The notes beneath the pieces were generated by a model. That model was not told where the DNA came from and made no database searches. It was given only the letters and a program-made list of their open reading frames with translations. From Echinicola jeungdonensis (GTDB taxonomy: Bacteria > Bacteroidota > Bacteroidia > Cytophagales > Cyclobacteriaceae): a stretch of DNA of 64,000 nt. Position numbers and translations under genes: made by a program. Location: positions 310,001-374,000 of the forward strand of contig NZ_JAUFQT010000002.1 in assembly GCF_030409905.1 (NCBI RefSeq), written 5' to 3'. Positions within the stretch are counted from its first letter, which is position 1, and each line of letters starts with the position of its first letter. This document shows, piece by piece, positions 50,536 to 59,817 of this stretch.

Positions 50536-52074
50536 TCAATCCATTACAATTTTATAACTAGGATCATCATCTGCATAATTAATACTAATTATCTTTTCAG
50601 CCTTTTCCAGCAGAGATTTACTACTCGTGCTCAGGTGCCTGATGTAGACAGTTTTGCCCGCCTTAGTGTACCTTTCTGAAACTTTATGTACCGCATCGAT
50701 ACCTGAATGGTCCACAATTCTACTTTCGGCAAAATCGATTATTATCTCATCAGGATCATTTGTGGGGTCAAATTTTTCCCCAAAAGTTTTAGCAGAAGCA
50801 AAAAACAGAGGACCGTAAATATCGTAATGTTTCACTCCATTGTCATCAATACGTTTTCTGGCACGGATCATTTTAGAGTTTTCCCAGGCAAAAATTAAAG
50901 CCGCAATAACCACCCCAACCAAAACTGCTAATGCCAGATTATGTAAAAATACTGTAACCAGGGTAACAATCACCATCAGCAAAGCATCGGAAGTTGGTAC
51001 TTTTCCAAACACTTTTAAGGATGCCCATTCGAAAGTTCCGATGGCCACCATAAACATTAGACCTATCAGGGCTGCCATAGGAACCATTTCGATATAGGAA
51101 GAAAAGAAAAGGATAAAGGTCAACAACCCAATAGCTGCCACGATTCCGGAAATGCGGTTTCTACCACCAGCATTTACATTGATCAGACTTTGACCCAACA
51201 TGGCGCAGCCTCCCATACCGCCAAAAAAGCCGGTTGTCACATTAGCAACACCCTGGGCGATACATTCTTTATTTCCATTTCCTCTGGTTTCTGTAATTTC
51301 ATCCACAATAGAGAGGGTCAAAAGGCTTTCGATCAAACCTACACCGGCCATGATAGCAGAATAGGGGAGGATAATCATAAAGGTTTCCCAGCTTAATTCT
51401 ACCAAAGGAATATGGAATTCAGGTAAGCCGCCTGAAATGGATGCCATATCTCCGACAGATCGAGTGTCGACACCTCCAAAAATTACGATTCCTGTAACCA
51501 CAAGTATGGCTGCAAGTGCAGAAGGGATGGCTTTGGTTAATTTTGGAAGGAACTTGATGATGATCATGGTCAAAACCACCAACCCAATCATAATGTACAT
51601 AGGTGGGCCACTGATCCATTCTTTAATACCAGGACTGGTTTCCACTTTAAAATGGTCAAATTGTGAGGTGAAAATGATAAAGGCAAGACCGTTTACAAAA
51701 CCAAACATAACAGGATGGGGGACCAAGCGAATTAATTTTCCCAATCGGAGTATTCCGACAAGAACTTGGATCAATCCCATCAAAACCACCGCAGCAAATA
51801 AATATTCTACCCCGTGAGTAACTACCAAGGCAGTGACTACCACAGCAACTGCTCCAGTAGCTCCGGAGATCATTCCCGGCCTGCCACCAATAATTGAAGT
51901 GATAAGTGCAATAATAAATGCGGTGTAAAGACCTACCAAAGGAGATACCTGGGCAATAAATGAAAATGCCACCGCCTCTGGAACTAATGCCAGGGCAACC
52001 GTAAATCCTGATAGTACTTCGTCCTTTAGATTGGATTGCTTAGGACGAAATAAATTAAAGAACATTTGAGTCAT
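50536..52074 (-). CDS. SulP family anion transporter with STAS domain
   Basis: This inner-membrane transporter of about 512 residues has 10-12 hydrophobic segments and a cytosolic STAS domain (about residues 405-500: YDIYGPLFFASAKTFGEKFD ... IIIDFAESRIVDHSGIDAVH). The SulP signature appears as GLYTAFIIALITSIIGGRPG and FGGMGGCAMLGQSLINVNAG. Substrates in the family include sulfate, bicarbonate and dicarboxylates; the type here is not predictable. The frame reaches an ATG at 52143, but the ATG at 52074 directly precedes the amphipathic start (MTQMFFNLFRPKQSNLKDEV) and is preferred. Confidence 0.9.
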   Translation of the reverse strand: MTQMFFNLFRPKQSNLKDEVLSGFTVALALVPEAVAFSFIAQVSPLVGLYTAFIIALITSIIGGRPGMISGATGAVAVVVTALVVTHGVEYLFAAVVLMGLIQVLVGILRLGKLIRLVPHPVMFGFVNGLAFIIFTSQFDHFKVETSPGIKEWISGPPMYIMIGLVVLTMIIIKFLPKLTKAIPSALAAILVVTGIVIFGGVDTRSVGDMASISGGLPEFHIPLVELSWETFMIILPYSAIMAGVGLIESLLTLSIVDEITETRGNGNKECIAQGVANVTTGFFGGMGGCAMLGQSLINVNAGGRNRISGIVAAIGLLTFILFFSSYIEMVPMAALIGLMFMVAIGTFEWASLKVFGKVPTSDALLMVIVTLVTVFLHNLALAVLVGVVIAALIFAWENSKMIRARKRIDDNGVKHYDIYGPLFFASAKTFGEKFDPTNDPDEIIIDFAESRIVDHSGIDAVHKVSERYTKAGKTVYIRHLSTSSKSLLEKAEKIISINYADDDPSYKIVMD

Positions 52075-52647
52075 GTCTTTTATATAATTGATTGGTTTAT
52101 TACTTGTTTGGTATGTTGAGTTAATTTGGGGATTGAATATCAAATGGTCATTTGTTCTCCTTCATTTATTACAAAAATCACCCCTTCTCAAGGGAGAGTG
52201 GGTATGGACCGTTTTGTGGATTGTTTCTTCATTTGATGATGCAAAGTTAAATAATTTTTTGGAAAACGAAATTATCTTCCTCTACCTGCAAGGATTACCG
52301 GGGGATTTGAAATAAAATTTTAGCATGTAACTTGTTGTATTACAGTTTGTAATAGCCTGTGTGTTCCCTTTGGGTATTGAAATCATCAAACTATTAAAGA
52401 TTTACTTATTTACTTAATTGGAAATTAATACGAACAGAAAACCTATTACTTCAAAGAACCGAATTAATTGAAAATTACCCTGTCTGTTGAGCACTATTGC
52501 TTTGATTGTTTTAAAAATCAATTCATTTTAATAAATTTAACTAAGTTCTGTTTAGGTGATAATACCCTAGGGTAGGTTTAAGGTGCAGATTTTTAATACT
52601 TGACCGATGTGTATTGAAAAGGGTAAAGTTATGTGTTATTAAAATTA
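52075..52647. other. Gene-free stretch with a short palindrome
   Basis: Between the SulP gene (start) and the cyclopropane synthase gene no coding frame is convincing. At 52338-52354 TATTACA GTT TGTAATA forms a 7-bp dyad that could be an operator. The rest is AT-rich. Confidence 0.4.
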
Positions 52648-53805
52648 ATGATCATGGATGCCTATCAAAAGACAATTCAAGATTTGCTGCAGGATCTGGA
52701 TATTACCATCAATGGCTCCCAACCTTGGGATATCCAAGTGCATCAAAAATATTTTTTTAAAAGAGTCCTTCAATCCGGGTCTGTAGGGCTTGGGGAGGCA
52801 TATATGGATGGGTGGTGGGACTGTGAATCTTTGGATCAATTTTTCACCAAAATCCTTGGTGCTGAGTTGGATAAAAAGGTAAAGGGCAATTGGAATGTGA
52901 TGTTGCAAGGGTTGAAAGCTAGGATATTTAACCAACAAAACCGTGCCCATTCCAAAAAAGTGATTGCCCAGCATTACAATACTGGAAATGGCCTGTATGA
53001 GAAAATGCTGGACAAACACATGATGTATAGTTGTGGATATTGGGATGGGGCTGAAACTTTAGAACAAGCTCAGGAAAATAAACTGGAACTGATCTGCCAA
53101 AAGTTGAAATTGGAACCTGGAATGAAGGTGTTGGATATTGGTTGTGGATGGGGTGGATTTGCCGCATATGCGGCTAAGAACTATCAAGTCCAGGTAGTAG
53201 GGATTACCGTTTCGGAGGAGCAGGAAAAATTGGCAAAAAAAAGGTGTGAGGGTTTACCTATAGAAATTAGACTCCAGGATTACCGGGATGTAGATGAACA
53301 ATTTGACAGGATCCTTTCTATTGGGATGATAGAACATGTAGGATACAAAAACTATCCCGTATATATGAAAGTGGTAAACCGTCTGTTAAAGGATGATGGA
53401 ATTACTTTGATACATACCATCGGAGGGAATAAAACAGGTTTTGTTACTGATCCGTGGATAAATAAATATATTTTTGCAAATAGCTTGATTCCCTCAGCCG
53501 CGCAATTATCAAATGCTATGGAACCTTATTTTATATTGGAAGACTGGCATAATTTTGGTCTTCATTATGACTATACCTTAATGGAATGGTTAAGGAGGTT
53601 TAAAGCAGCCTGGCCTGAATTACAGGGGAAATACAATGAAAGATTTTATCGGATGTGGGAATATTATTTGAGCAGCTGTGCAGGCAGTTTCCGTTCTCGA
53701 AAGAATAATTTATGGCAGATTGTAATGGTAAAGAGTACCTATCCAAAAGAATATAAATCTGTTAGATTTTTGGGAAAACAACCCGCTGTAGAGGTTGAAA
53801 AATAA
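52648..53805 (+). CDS. cfa: Cyclopropane-fatty-acyl-phospholipid synthase
   Basis: This protein of about 385 residues adds a methylene from SAM to unsaturated acyl chains of membrane lipids. VLDIGCGWGGFAAYAAKNYQ is the SAM motif; AQHYNTGNGLYEKML, MMYSCGYWDGAETLEQAQ, SIGMIEHVGYKNYPVYMKVV and the C-terminal SSCAGSFRSRKNNLWQIVM are typical of Cfa. The N-terminal ~100 residues form the usual substrate-binding cap. ATGs at 52648 and 52654 and a GTG at 52633 are possible; I use the first ATG. A terminator follows at once. Confidence 0.93.
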   Translation: MIMDAYQKTIQDLLQDLDITINGSQPWDIQVHQKYFFKRVLQSGSVGLGEAYMDGWWDCESLDQFFTKILGAELDKKVKGNWNVMLQGLKARIFNQQNRAHSKKVIAQHYNTGNGLYEKMLDKHMMYSCGYWDGAETLEQAQENKLELICQKLKLEPGMKVLDIGCGWGGFAAYAAKNYQVQVVGITVSEEQEKLAKKRCEGLPIEIRLQDYRDVDEQFDRILSIGMIEHVGYKNYPVYMKVVNRLLKDDGITLIHTIGGNKTGFVTDPWINKYIFANSLIPSAAQLSNAMEPYFILEDWHNFGLHYDYTLMEWLRRFKAAWPELQGKYNERFYRMWEYYLSSCAGSFRSRKNNLWQIVMVKSTYPKEYKSVRFLGKQPAVEVEK

Positions 53806-53830
53806 AAAAGGAGGAAATTGCTCCTTTTTT
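53804..53830. terminator. Terminator after cfa
   Basis: AAAAAAGGAG pairs with CTCCTTTTTT around GAAATTG. It overlaps the cfa stop codon and lies between the convergent cfa and 4-TM protein genes, so it may serve both. Confidence 0.85.
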
Positions 53831-53844
53831 ATTTAATGCTCATT

Positions 53845-54279
53845 TTATCCTAACCAAGAGGCCCAAGGAATTCTGGAAAGAATCAATACAAGAGCGACCC
53901 CATAAAACATATAAAGGCTTCTAAATCGTGCTCTATGGGAACTTAATTTTTTTGCTCTGGAATAGCCTACTGTGATCAGAATAACAGCTACAATATTTAT
54001 TAGGGGATGTTCCAAAGCATAAAGTCTGCTAATTTCATCTCCCATGGCATTGCCACTGCTGAGATTGGAAAAACCCAATGGACTAATGAAATAAATGATA
54101 ATACCCACTAAAAGCTGAATATGGGCAGGTATCAATCCCAATAGTCCGAATTTCCGGTCTTTTTCGGTAAATTCCCTTTTGGAAAAGGTGCCGATGAAGG
54201 CATAAATAAAAACTGCTATAAGTCCTGCCAAAACCAAATAGGCCAATCCTGAATGTAGATGTTGAAATCCTGTTTGCAT
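53845..54279 (-). CDS. Four-helix membrane protein, unrecognised family
   Basis: This 144-residue protein has four likely membrane helices (LAYLVLAGLIAVFIYAF, GLIPAHIQLLVGIIIYFIS, LINIVAVILITVGYSRA and SLYMFYGVALVLILSRI) and several conserved-looking histidines (FQHLHSGLAYL, IPAHIQLLV, LEHPLINIV, SSHRARF). The pattern looks like small cytochrome-b-like or heme-related proteins, but His pairs are not proof. It is convergent with cfa. Family not recognised with certainty. Confidence 0.7.
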   Translation of the reverse strand: MQTGFQHLHSGLAYLVLAGLIAVFIYAFIGTFSKREFTEKDRKFGLLGLIPAHIQLLVGIIIYFISPLGFSNLSSGNAMGDEISRLYALEHPLINIVAVILITVGYSRAKKLSSHRARFRSLYMFYGVALVLILSRIPWASWLG

Positions 54280-54671
54280 GATATCTAAATAAAATGGTTT
54301 GAAGGCTCAAAGTAAAATAAAACCAATGACATTTTAATGCATTTTTGAGCATATAATCTTTTTCTGGTTTTTACTTTGACCGGATTAAAAAAAAGAATAA
54401 TTGAAAAATTCTTTTTGGATAATAAATAACAGATTTGCCTTGTCCTTTTTAATAAATGAAAGGATCTTAATTTATTGGGTAGGTATTTCATTTTATATCC
54501 TGTGCCATAAAATAATCTTTGAGGGTATATATGTTGTAAATGATTTTAAAAAGATTTATGTTTTGAACTAAAAAAAATGCTTTTTTTATAGAAAAAAACG
54601 CATTTTAACTTTTTAATTTGGATGATTTGTAGTATATTAAATATAGGTAATCAGTTGAAAATTAATGTAGC
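54280..54671. other. AT-rich gene-free stretch
   Basis: Promoter space for the four-helix membrane gene and for the lipoprotein-like remnant to the right. No gene, RNA or repeat is evident. Confidence 0.35.
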
Positions 54672-55049
54672 ATGGGACATAGATATGTGAAATATAAATT
54701 ACCTTTTGTTCCATTGATATTGGGTCTGATACTTGCTCTTGCTTTTTCAAAATGTAATAGTGATGATGTAGATAAAATAGCGGATTATTCAGAGGCTTGG
54801 TCTTCAGAATTGGAAATAGATGATGTTTCCCAGTCTGATCTGATTTATGTCAATAATCCAAATGAAACTAAATTGGAGGCTAATAGGGCAGCATTTTAGA
54901 CTTATTTTAATATTTTGGAACTTAACGGAGATTGGGTCGCATTGACGGGACAGGATAGAGTTGCATTCAGGATGGAGTGGATTAAGCCCAGGAAGAGTTG
55001 GATGGGATTGATAGCACCCAAAATAATAGTCCTTAACAGAAGAATTTGA
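54672..55049 (+). pseudogene. Broken lipoprotein-like gene
   Basis: The frame starts with a signal-like stretch (YKLPFVPLILGLILALAFSK) followed by Cys and Asp-rich mature-like sequence, but Lys at -1 of the Cys is not a good lipobox. It stops at TAG 54897-54899; in the same frame the coding look continues (NILELNGDWVALTGQDRVAF) to a TGA at 55047-55049. An in-frame nonsense codon and the loose lipobox point to a decaying gene. Family not recognised. Confidence 0.4.
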
Positions 55050-55129
55050 ATTTATTTTGTAAACTTTTTTGGGGGTCAATTGATGGAAAGCCATTATGAG
55101 GCATCGAGTACTATTTCACTCATTTTTTA

Positions 55130-55291
55130 ATGCCGCGACTCCTATATGATACTTTATTAAAAGCAGGAGTCAAGGTTTTTCCTGGAGGGCATAAGTTCAC
55201 TGATTTCAGGGATATTCCAGATACATATGAATTGGCCCAAGACAAATTTTTTCATTTTTGTTTATCAATAAATCAAAAGTTCCGGATCTAA
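55130..55291 (+). pseudogene. Small frame, probable gene remnant
   Basis: A 53-codon frame reads PRLLYDTLLKAGVKVFPGGH, then KFTDFRDIPDTYELAQDKFF. It has a protein-like composition but no homology I can name and no start in context. It lies in the same decayed area as 54672-55049 and may be part of the same lost gene or a neighbour. The remainder of 55050-55503 is AT-rich without a frame. Confidence 0.3.
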
Positions 55292-55503
55292 GTTTGTAAG
55301 TCCGTTACCAACCTAATGCCTCATAAATTGATTCCATTTCCCAATTCAAAAAAAGAAAAAATTAAATTATTATTTCAATTAATTTTTTCAATCCTAGTTG
55401 AGGGGCTTAGCTTTGCGACCTTAAAAAAAGAGCCTTATTTCAACCAATGTTGGTTTGAATTGCAAACTTAGTGGTATGGAGGAGCTAAACTTTCCCAGGT
55501 AGA

Positions 55504-56760
55504 ATGAATTATCTCAAATTTGTCGGACAACATTTTCGACTGTTGTTTTTTGGAATCATGATGACTTTTTTGTCCAGTTTTGGGCAGACATTTTTATTGG
55601 GTTTGTATGTACCCTTTATAATGAAAGACTTTGACCTAAAGAATTCGGAGGTCAGTTTACATTATATGATAGCCACTTTTGGAAGTGCATTTTTGATTCC
55701 GTATGCCGGAAAATTCATTGACCGGATCCCAATCAGGAAATATACCCTTGGAGCAATGTTTTTATTTCTTATGGCATTAGCCTTGATGGCTACCATTGAA
55801 TATTGGTTTTTGATCCCTATTGCTTTTTTTGGATTACGATTGGCGGGTCAAGGTTTGTTCAGTCATATTTCGATGACGGCCATGTCCAAATATTTTAATA
55901 AAGGTAGGGGCAAAGCCATCAGTTTGGCCTCATTGGGACATCCATTAGGTCAGGCCTTTTTACCTTTATTGGTTTTGGCGATCATTGAATGGGTGGGGTG
56001 GAGGCAATCCCTATTTGTAAATGCTGGATTGGTTGCCTTTATGGTATGTGGATATTTGATATTTTTCCTAAAGAATCAGGACTTGAGCGGCAAGGAAAAG
56101 GAAATTATTAATGTGAATAAAGGTAAGGCTTTATCCCAAAAGGAAATTATTAAAACCAAGAGTTTTTGGCTTCTGGCGCCTAATATGTTTATTCTTTCCT
56201 TTACCGTAACAGGATTGTTTTTTTACCAATTCTCGATAGCAGAATTTAAGAGCTGGCCCATGGAAGATATGGCATTAGGATTGACCTTTTATGCTGTAGC
56301 AGGCTCGGTTTTTATATTGTTTTCTGGGCCTTTAATTGATAAATACAGTGCAAGAAAATTTTTCCCGTACTACTTAATTCCTTTTTTGGTTGCCATTGTC
56401 TTTATCGGAAGCTTTGGTGATTCCTGGGTAATATTTCCTTACATGATCCTTATGGGGGCTTCTTCTGGTTTTGGAGGAGCCTTAAAATCTGCATTGCAAG
56501 TGGAGTTTTTTGGTTCAACTTCCATAGGATCGGTTAGGAGTTTGTTTACCTCCATCATGGTGTTGAGCTCGGCCATTGGTCCGGCAGCTTTTGGATTAAT
56601 CCTAGATGCAGGCTTTACTTTTGAGGAAGTGTTTTTGGCGGCAGGGGTTTTAGTGGCCATTGTCATTGTCCTTTCTTTTCGAGCCATTCCCAAATTTACC
56701 TTGGCCAAGTATAAATATAAGTTTAAGCAAAGACACAGGCGTTTTGATAGTTTTAAATAA
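55504..56760 (+). CDS. MFS transporter
   Basis: This 418-residue permease has 12 predicted membrane helices with a central loop near residues 185-215. The MFS loop 2-3 reads GKFIDRIPIRKYTLGAMFLF (G-x-x-x-D-R/K-x-x-x-R/K-like) and GLRLAGQGLFSHISMTAMSK resembles the monocarboxylate/oxalate porter subgroup (Pfam MFS_1). It probably moves a small organic anion, but the substrate is unknown. The C-terminus is basic (KYKYKFKQRHRRFDSFK). The gene is intact among decayed neighbours. Confidence 0.9.
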   Translation: MNYLKFVGQHFRLLFFGIMMTFLSSFGQTFLLGLYVPFIMKDFDLKNSEVSLHYMIATFGSAFLIPYAGKFIDRIPIRKYTLGAMFLFLMALALMATIEYWFLIPIAFFGLRLAGQGLFSHISMTAMSKYFNKGRGKAISLASLGHPLGQAFLPLLVLAIIEWVGWRQSLFVNAGLVAFMVCGYLIFFLKNQDLSGKEKEIINVNKGKALSQKEIIKTKSFWLLAPNMFILSFTVTGLFFYQFSIAEFKSWPMEDMALGLTFYAVAGSVFILFSGPLIDKYSARKFFPYYLIPFLVAIVFIGSFGDSWVIFPYMILMGASSGFGGALKSALQVEFFGSTSIGSVRSLFTSIMVLSSAIGPAAFGLILDAGFTFEEVFLAAGVLVAIVIVLSFRAIPKFTLAKYKYKFKQRHRRFDSFK

Positions 56761-57011
56761 AATAAAACAGTTTAACTTGGAATAAGTTAGTTTTAGCGAT
56801 AGGAACGGGCTTCAAATTTTTCGATCATAAAGAAAGACCAATAATAACTTTTTCTTTTACAATTATTGAATTGGTGCTGGAACCAAACCATTTAATAAGA
56901 GTAAAATAAAAAAAGGTGACACATTGGCCACCAGTTTGGGTTTTATAGGTTTGAATTCTTTCCAATCTTGTAAAGTAAATAACCCGAAAATAATTTGGCT
57001 TTCCAAAAGGT

Positions 57012-57051
57012 ATCTTTCCGAAAAGGATTGCACAATCGTTTTCGGAAAGAT
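57012..57051. repeat. 40-nt near-perfect palindrome upstream of the LacI remnant
   Basis: ATCTTTCCGAAAA (57012-57024) and TTTTCGGAAAGAT (57039-57051) are exact inverted copies; between them GATTG and CAATC pair as well around CA, so the whole 40 nt forms a nearly continuous dyad. It lies about 145 bases before the broken LacI-type gene, in the gene-free stretch 56761-57195. It could be an operator, a terminator without T-run, or a small mobile palindrome. Confidence 0.65.
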
Positions 57052-57195
57052 AATTTATAATTTATCTAAATAATCGGTCGGGTTTTTCTTTTGTCAATTG
57101 AAAGCTGTCCTAGATTTAGAAAGTATTTTTATTTTCATTTTAAAATTTTGTCACCTATGTCAGAAATACAACCTTAGCTTTTAAAAATATAGCCC

Positions 57196-58177
57196 ATGAA
57201 TAAGGGTTGGCAGTCAGTACAGTTTCGAGAGCCCTAAAATCCCATCCTGAAATCAGTAAAGAAACCATCCAACGGGAAAAAGACTATGCCGTAAAGTACC
57301 GGTATGTGGCTAATCTTTTGGCAGTAAATTGTAGGAAAAATAAGACCTATAATATTGGACTGATTATTCCTAAACTCGTCCATCAATTTTTTCCATATCA
57401 TCTGTGGTGTGAATAAGGAGGCCAATGAGCATGGCTACAATGTGATGGTTTGCCAGTCCAAGGAAAAAGTTGGAGATGAAAAGAAAATTGTCAAAGCTTT
57501 ATTGAATAGCAAGGTGGATGGATTAATTATTTCCCTTTACATTGAAACAGATGAGGCAACCCATCTGGAGGAGTTTCTATCCTCAGAGATCCCGGTGGTT
57601 CAAGTGGAAAAATATTTGATGGCCTGGATACACCCAAAGTAATTGTAGATGATTATTTGGGAGCATACAAGGCCGTCAGTTTTCCTATTGATATGGGTTA
57701 CCAAAGGATAGTCCACATCAGGGGAAGAATGATTGTACAACATTCCAATGAGCGTTGCAGGGTTTATGTTCAGGCCTTAAATGATAAGGGATTAATGGTT
57801 TCAGATGATTAAATAAAAGTGGGTCATCAGCTCAATGAAGCAGAAGGCTATGCTATGACAAAGGAATTGATGTCTCTTGCTCCGGCACCCGATGCCGTAT
57901 TTTGTGTTATGGACTTGATTGCCCTGGGAGATTTGGAATACCTTAGGGAGCAAAAGGTCCAATTCCTGATCAAGTTGGAGTGATTGGATTCAGTAATTGG
58001 AAATTTGGAGAGGTGGTTAAACCTTCCTTTTGGACTGTCCATCAACCGGGTTATGAGTTGGGAAAAGAAGCAACATCACTATTATTGGAAAAAATTGAAA
58101 AAGGCATAGCCTTTCCCAACCAAACAATGGATTTAAATGCGGACCTGATTGTTAGGGGGTCCATCAGAAAAAAATGA
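57196..58177 (+). pseudogene. LacI-family regulator, multiply broken
   Basis: Pieces of a LacI-type repressor follow in order: helix-turn-helix tail LAVSTVSRALKSHPEISKET, IGLIIPKLVHQFF, NKEANEHGYNVMVCQSKEK, KVDGLIISLYIETDEATHLE, DDYLGAYKAVSF, VGVIGFSNWKFGEVVKPSFW and TVHQPGYELGKEATSLLLEK to the stop at 58177. Lesions are: loss of most of the first helix region after MNKG; an extra T in TTTTTT near 57386-57391; a missing T at 57615-57617; TAA at 57810-57812; a missing A near 57961. The gene is clearly not functional unless errors are in the sequence. Its operator and target genes are unknown. Confidence 0.88.
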
Positions 58178-58317
58178 GGTTGATTTACTTTTCATGGGTG
58201 TTTGTTAACAAAAAAACAACCATTAAATCGCTATTAATCAATATATTAAATTGAAGTTATGTTGTTAGTTATTAGGTGGTTAACTTTGTTAGTACTGGGG
58301 TTAAAACGAGCCAAAAA

Positions 58318-58530
58318 ATGGAGACCGTCGTTACATTATTGATGCTTACCACCATTTATGGGCTTGTTTTTTTGGGACTCTATCCAGAAAGGTATTTAAA
58401 GAAATTCAGCCATAAATACCGCAATCAAAATGCCCCGCCTTATTTGAAATTGAGATTGTCCGAGCCCTTTTTTATTTCATTTTTAGCTGGATATTTATTG
58501 GCTTCTGCTATGATGTACTTTTTTCCTTGA
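58318..58530 (+). CDS. Small two-helix membrane protein
   Basis: This 70-residue protein has two hydrophobic helices (VVTLLMLTTIYGLVFLGLYP and PFFISFLAGYLLASAMMYFF) joined by a basic loop (ERYLKKFSHKYRNQNAPPYL). The ATG at 58318 gives the compact form; a longer frame to 58276 is not needed. Family unknown. It might be a genuine small inner-membrane protein. Confidence 0.55.
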   Translation: METVVTLLMLTTIYGLVFLGLYPERYLKKFSHKYRNQNAPPYLKLRLSEPFFISFLAGYLLASAMMYFFP

Positions 58531-58704
58531 AGGGTTTCTTGAGATTGGACCGATCAGCCTAATTTTTATTACTTTTGGATATTTTATCTGACCTGTTTTG
58601 GTCAAATTTAGAGCCTCTTAAAACATATGGATAGATAATGATTTTTGGTACTAGCCTAGGTTAATTCTGAAAAAATTTAAATAATTAAAGGTGAAATCTT
58701 TCCA

Positions 58705-59682
58705 TTAGGATAAGGACTGGTTTTCTTTGGAAGCCAATTCCAAAATCAAGTCAAATTCTGCAGGTTCAAGATCCTTGAAGAAATAATGTACCGGATTTAC
58801 CGTTCTCCCTTCCTTGATAACCTCATAATGAACATGGGGAGCAGTAGAAGACCCAGTATTACCTACAGTACCAATTTGGTCACCCCTCTTAATTTTTTGT
58901 CCTCTTCTGACCATAAATTCATTCATATGGGCATAACGGGTAGTGAAACCAAAGCCATGGTCTATGATGATAGATTTCCCAAACCCTCCAAAAACCGTCT
59001 TTACCTCTTTGACTACACCATCTCCCGTGGCATAAATCGGTGTTCCTTTAGGAGCTGAAAAATCAACTCCTGTATGCATTTTTCTAACTTTCAGGATGGG
59101 GTGAATACGAATGCCGTATCCGGAGGCCAGTCTTTTCAGGTCTTCATTATGGACAGGTTGGATTGCAGGAATAGATGCCCAATATTTTTCTTTGTTGAGG
59201 GCTTTTTCTGCCAATTCATCATAAGAAACGGACTGAATATAAAGCTGCTTTTTGAGTTGGTCCACCTTTTTGGTGACAGAAAGTATCAGATCTTCCTGTT
59301 TTAATCCTTTTTCCTTGATCTCCCTGTATCTATCGCTTCCTCCATACCCAGCATTTCTAATTGAAGTAGGGATGGGTTCAGATTCGAAAATAACCCGGTA
59401 AAGGTTATCATCCCTTTCTTGGAGATCATCCATCATGGCGTTGAGATTTGCGACCTCCTCCTCAAGCATTTCGTAATAGATTTTAAGCTCTTGGTTTTCT
59501 TTTTTTAGCAGTAACTCTTTAGGACTATCAAAATAATAGCTGAAAACCAAGAGAATTCCAACTGCAAGAATTAGGGATAATGATAGAAAACCCAATGCCC
59601 CAACGAGAACATCCCATTTGCTGCGTGTATATCTTTCGTATTTGCAGGATTTTGGGTCGTAGTAATATTTTATTCTACTCAT
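58705..59682 (-). CDS. M23 family peptidoglycan endopeptidase
   Basis: This 325-residue bitopic membrane protein has a cytosolic basic start (MSRIKYYYDPKSCKYERYTR), a membrane helix (LGFLSLSLILAVGILLVFSY), a coiled coil (residues ~55-95) and a C-terminal peptidase_M23 (LytM-like) domain. The zinc site appears as KMHTGVDFSAPKGTPIYATG (His, Asp) and TAPHVHYEVIKEG (His). Active-site spacing is complete, so it is likely a DD-endopeptidase of the cell wall. It is divergent from alaS with about 135 bases between starts. Confidence 0.93.
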   Translation of the reverse strand: MSRIKYYYDPKSCKYERYTRSKWDVLVGALGFLSLSLILAVGILLVFSYYFDSPKELLLKKENQELKIYYEMLEEEVANLNAMMDDLQERDDNLYRVIFESEPIPTSIRNAGYGGSDRYREIKEKGLKQEDLILSVTKKVDQLKKQLYIQSVSYDELAEKALNKEKYWASIPAIQPVHNEDLKRLASGYGIRIHPILKVRKMHTGVDFSAPKGTPIYATGDGVVKEVKTVFGGFGKSIIIDHGFGFTTRYAHMNEFMVRRGQKIKRGDQIGTVGNTGSSTAPHVHYEVIKEGRTVNPVHYFFKDLEPAEFDLILELASKENQSLS

Positions 59683-59817
59683 TATTAATTCAAGGGTAAT
59701 TCTTATAATTTTGTAAGCCCTATGACTAAATTGGGGTGATCTTAGTCATTGACGAGAATTGCCCAATATAGTCATTACATATTTATTATCCGAATATTAA
59801 CCAGTATAACTCGATAC

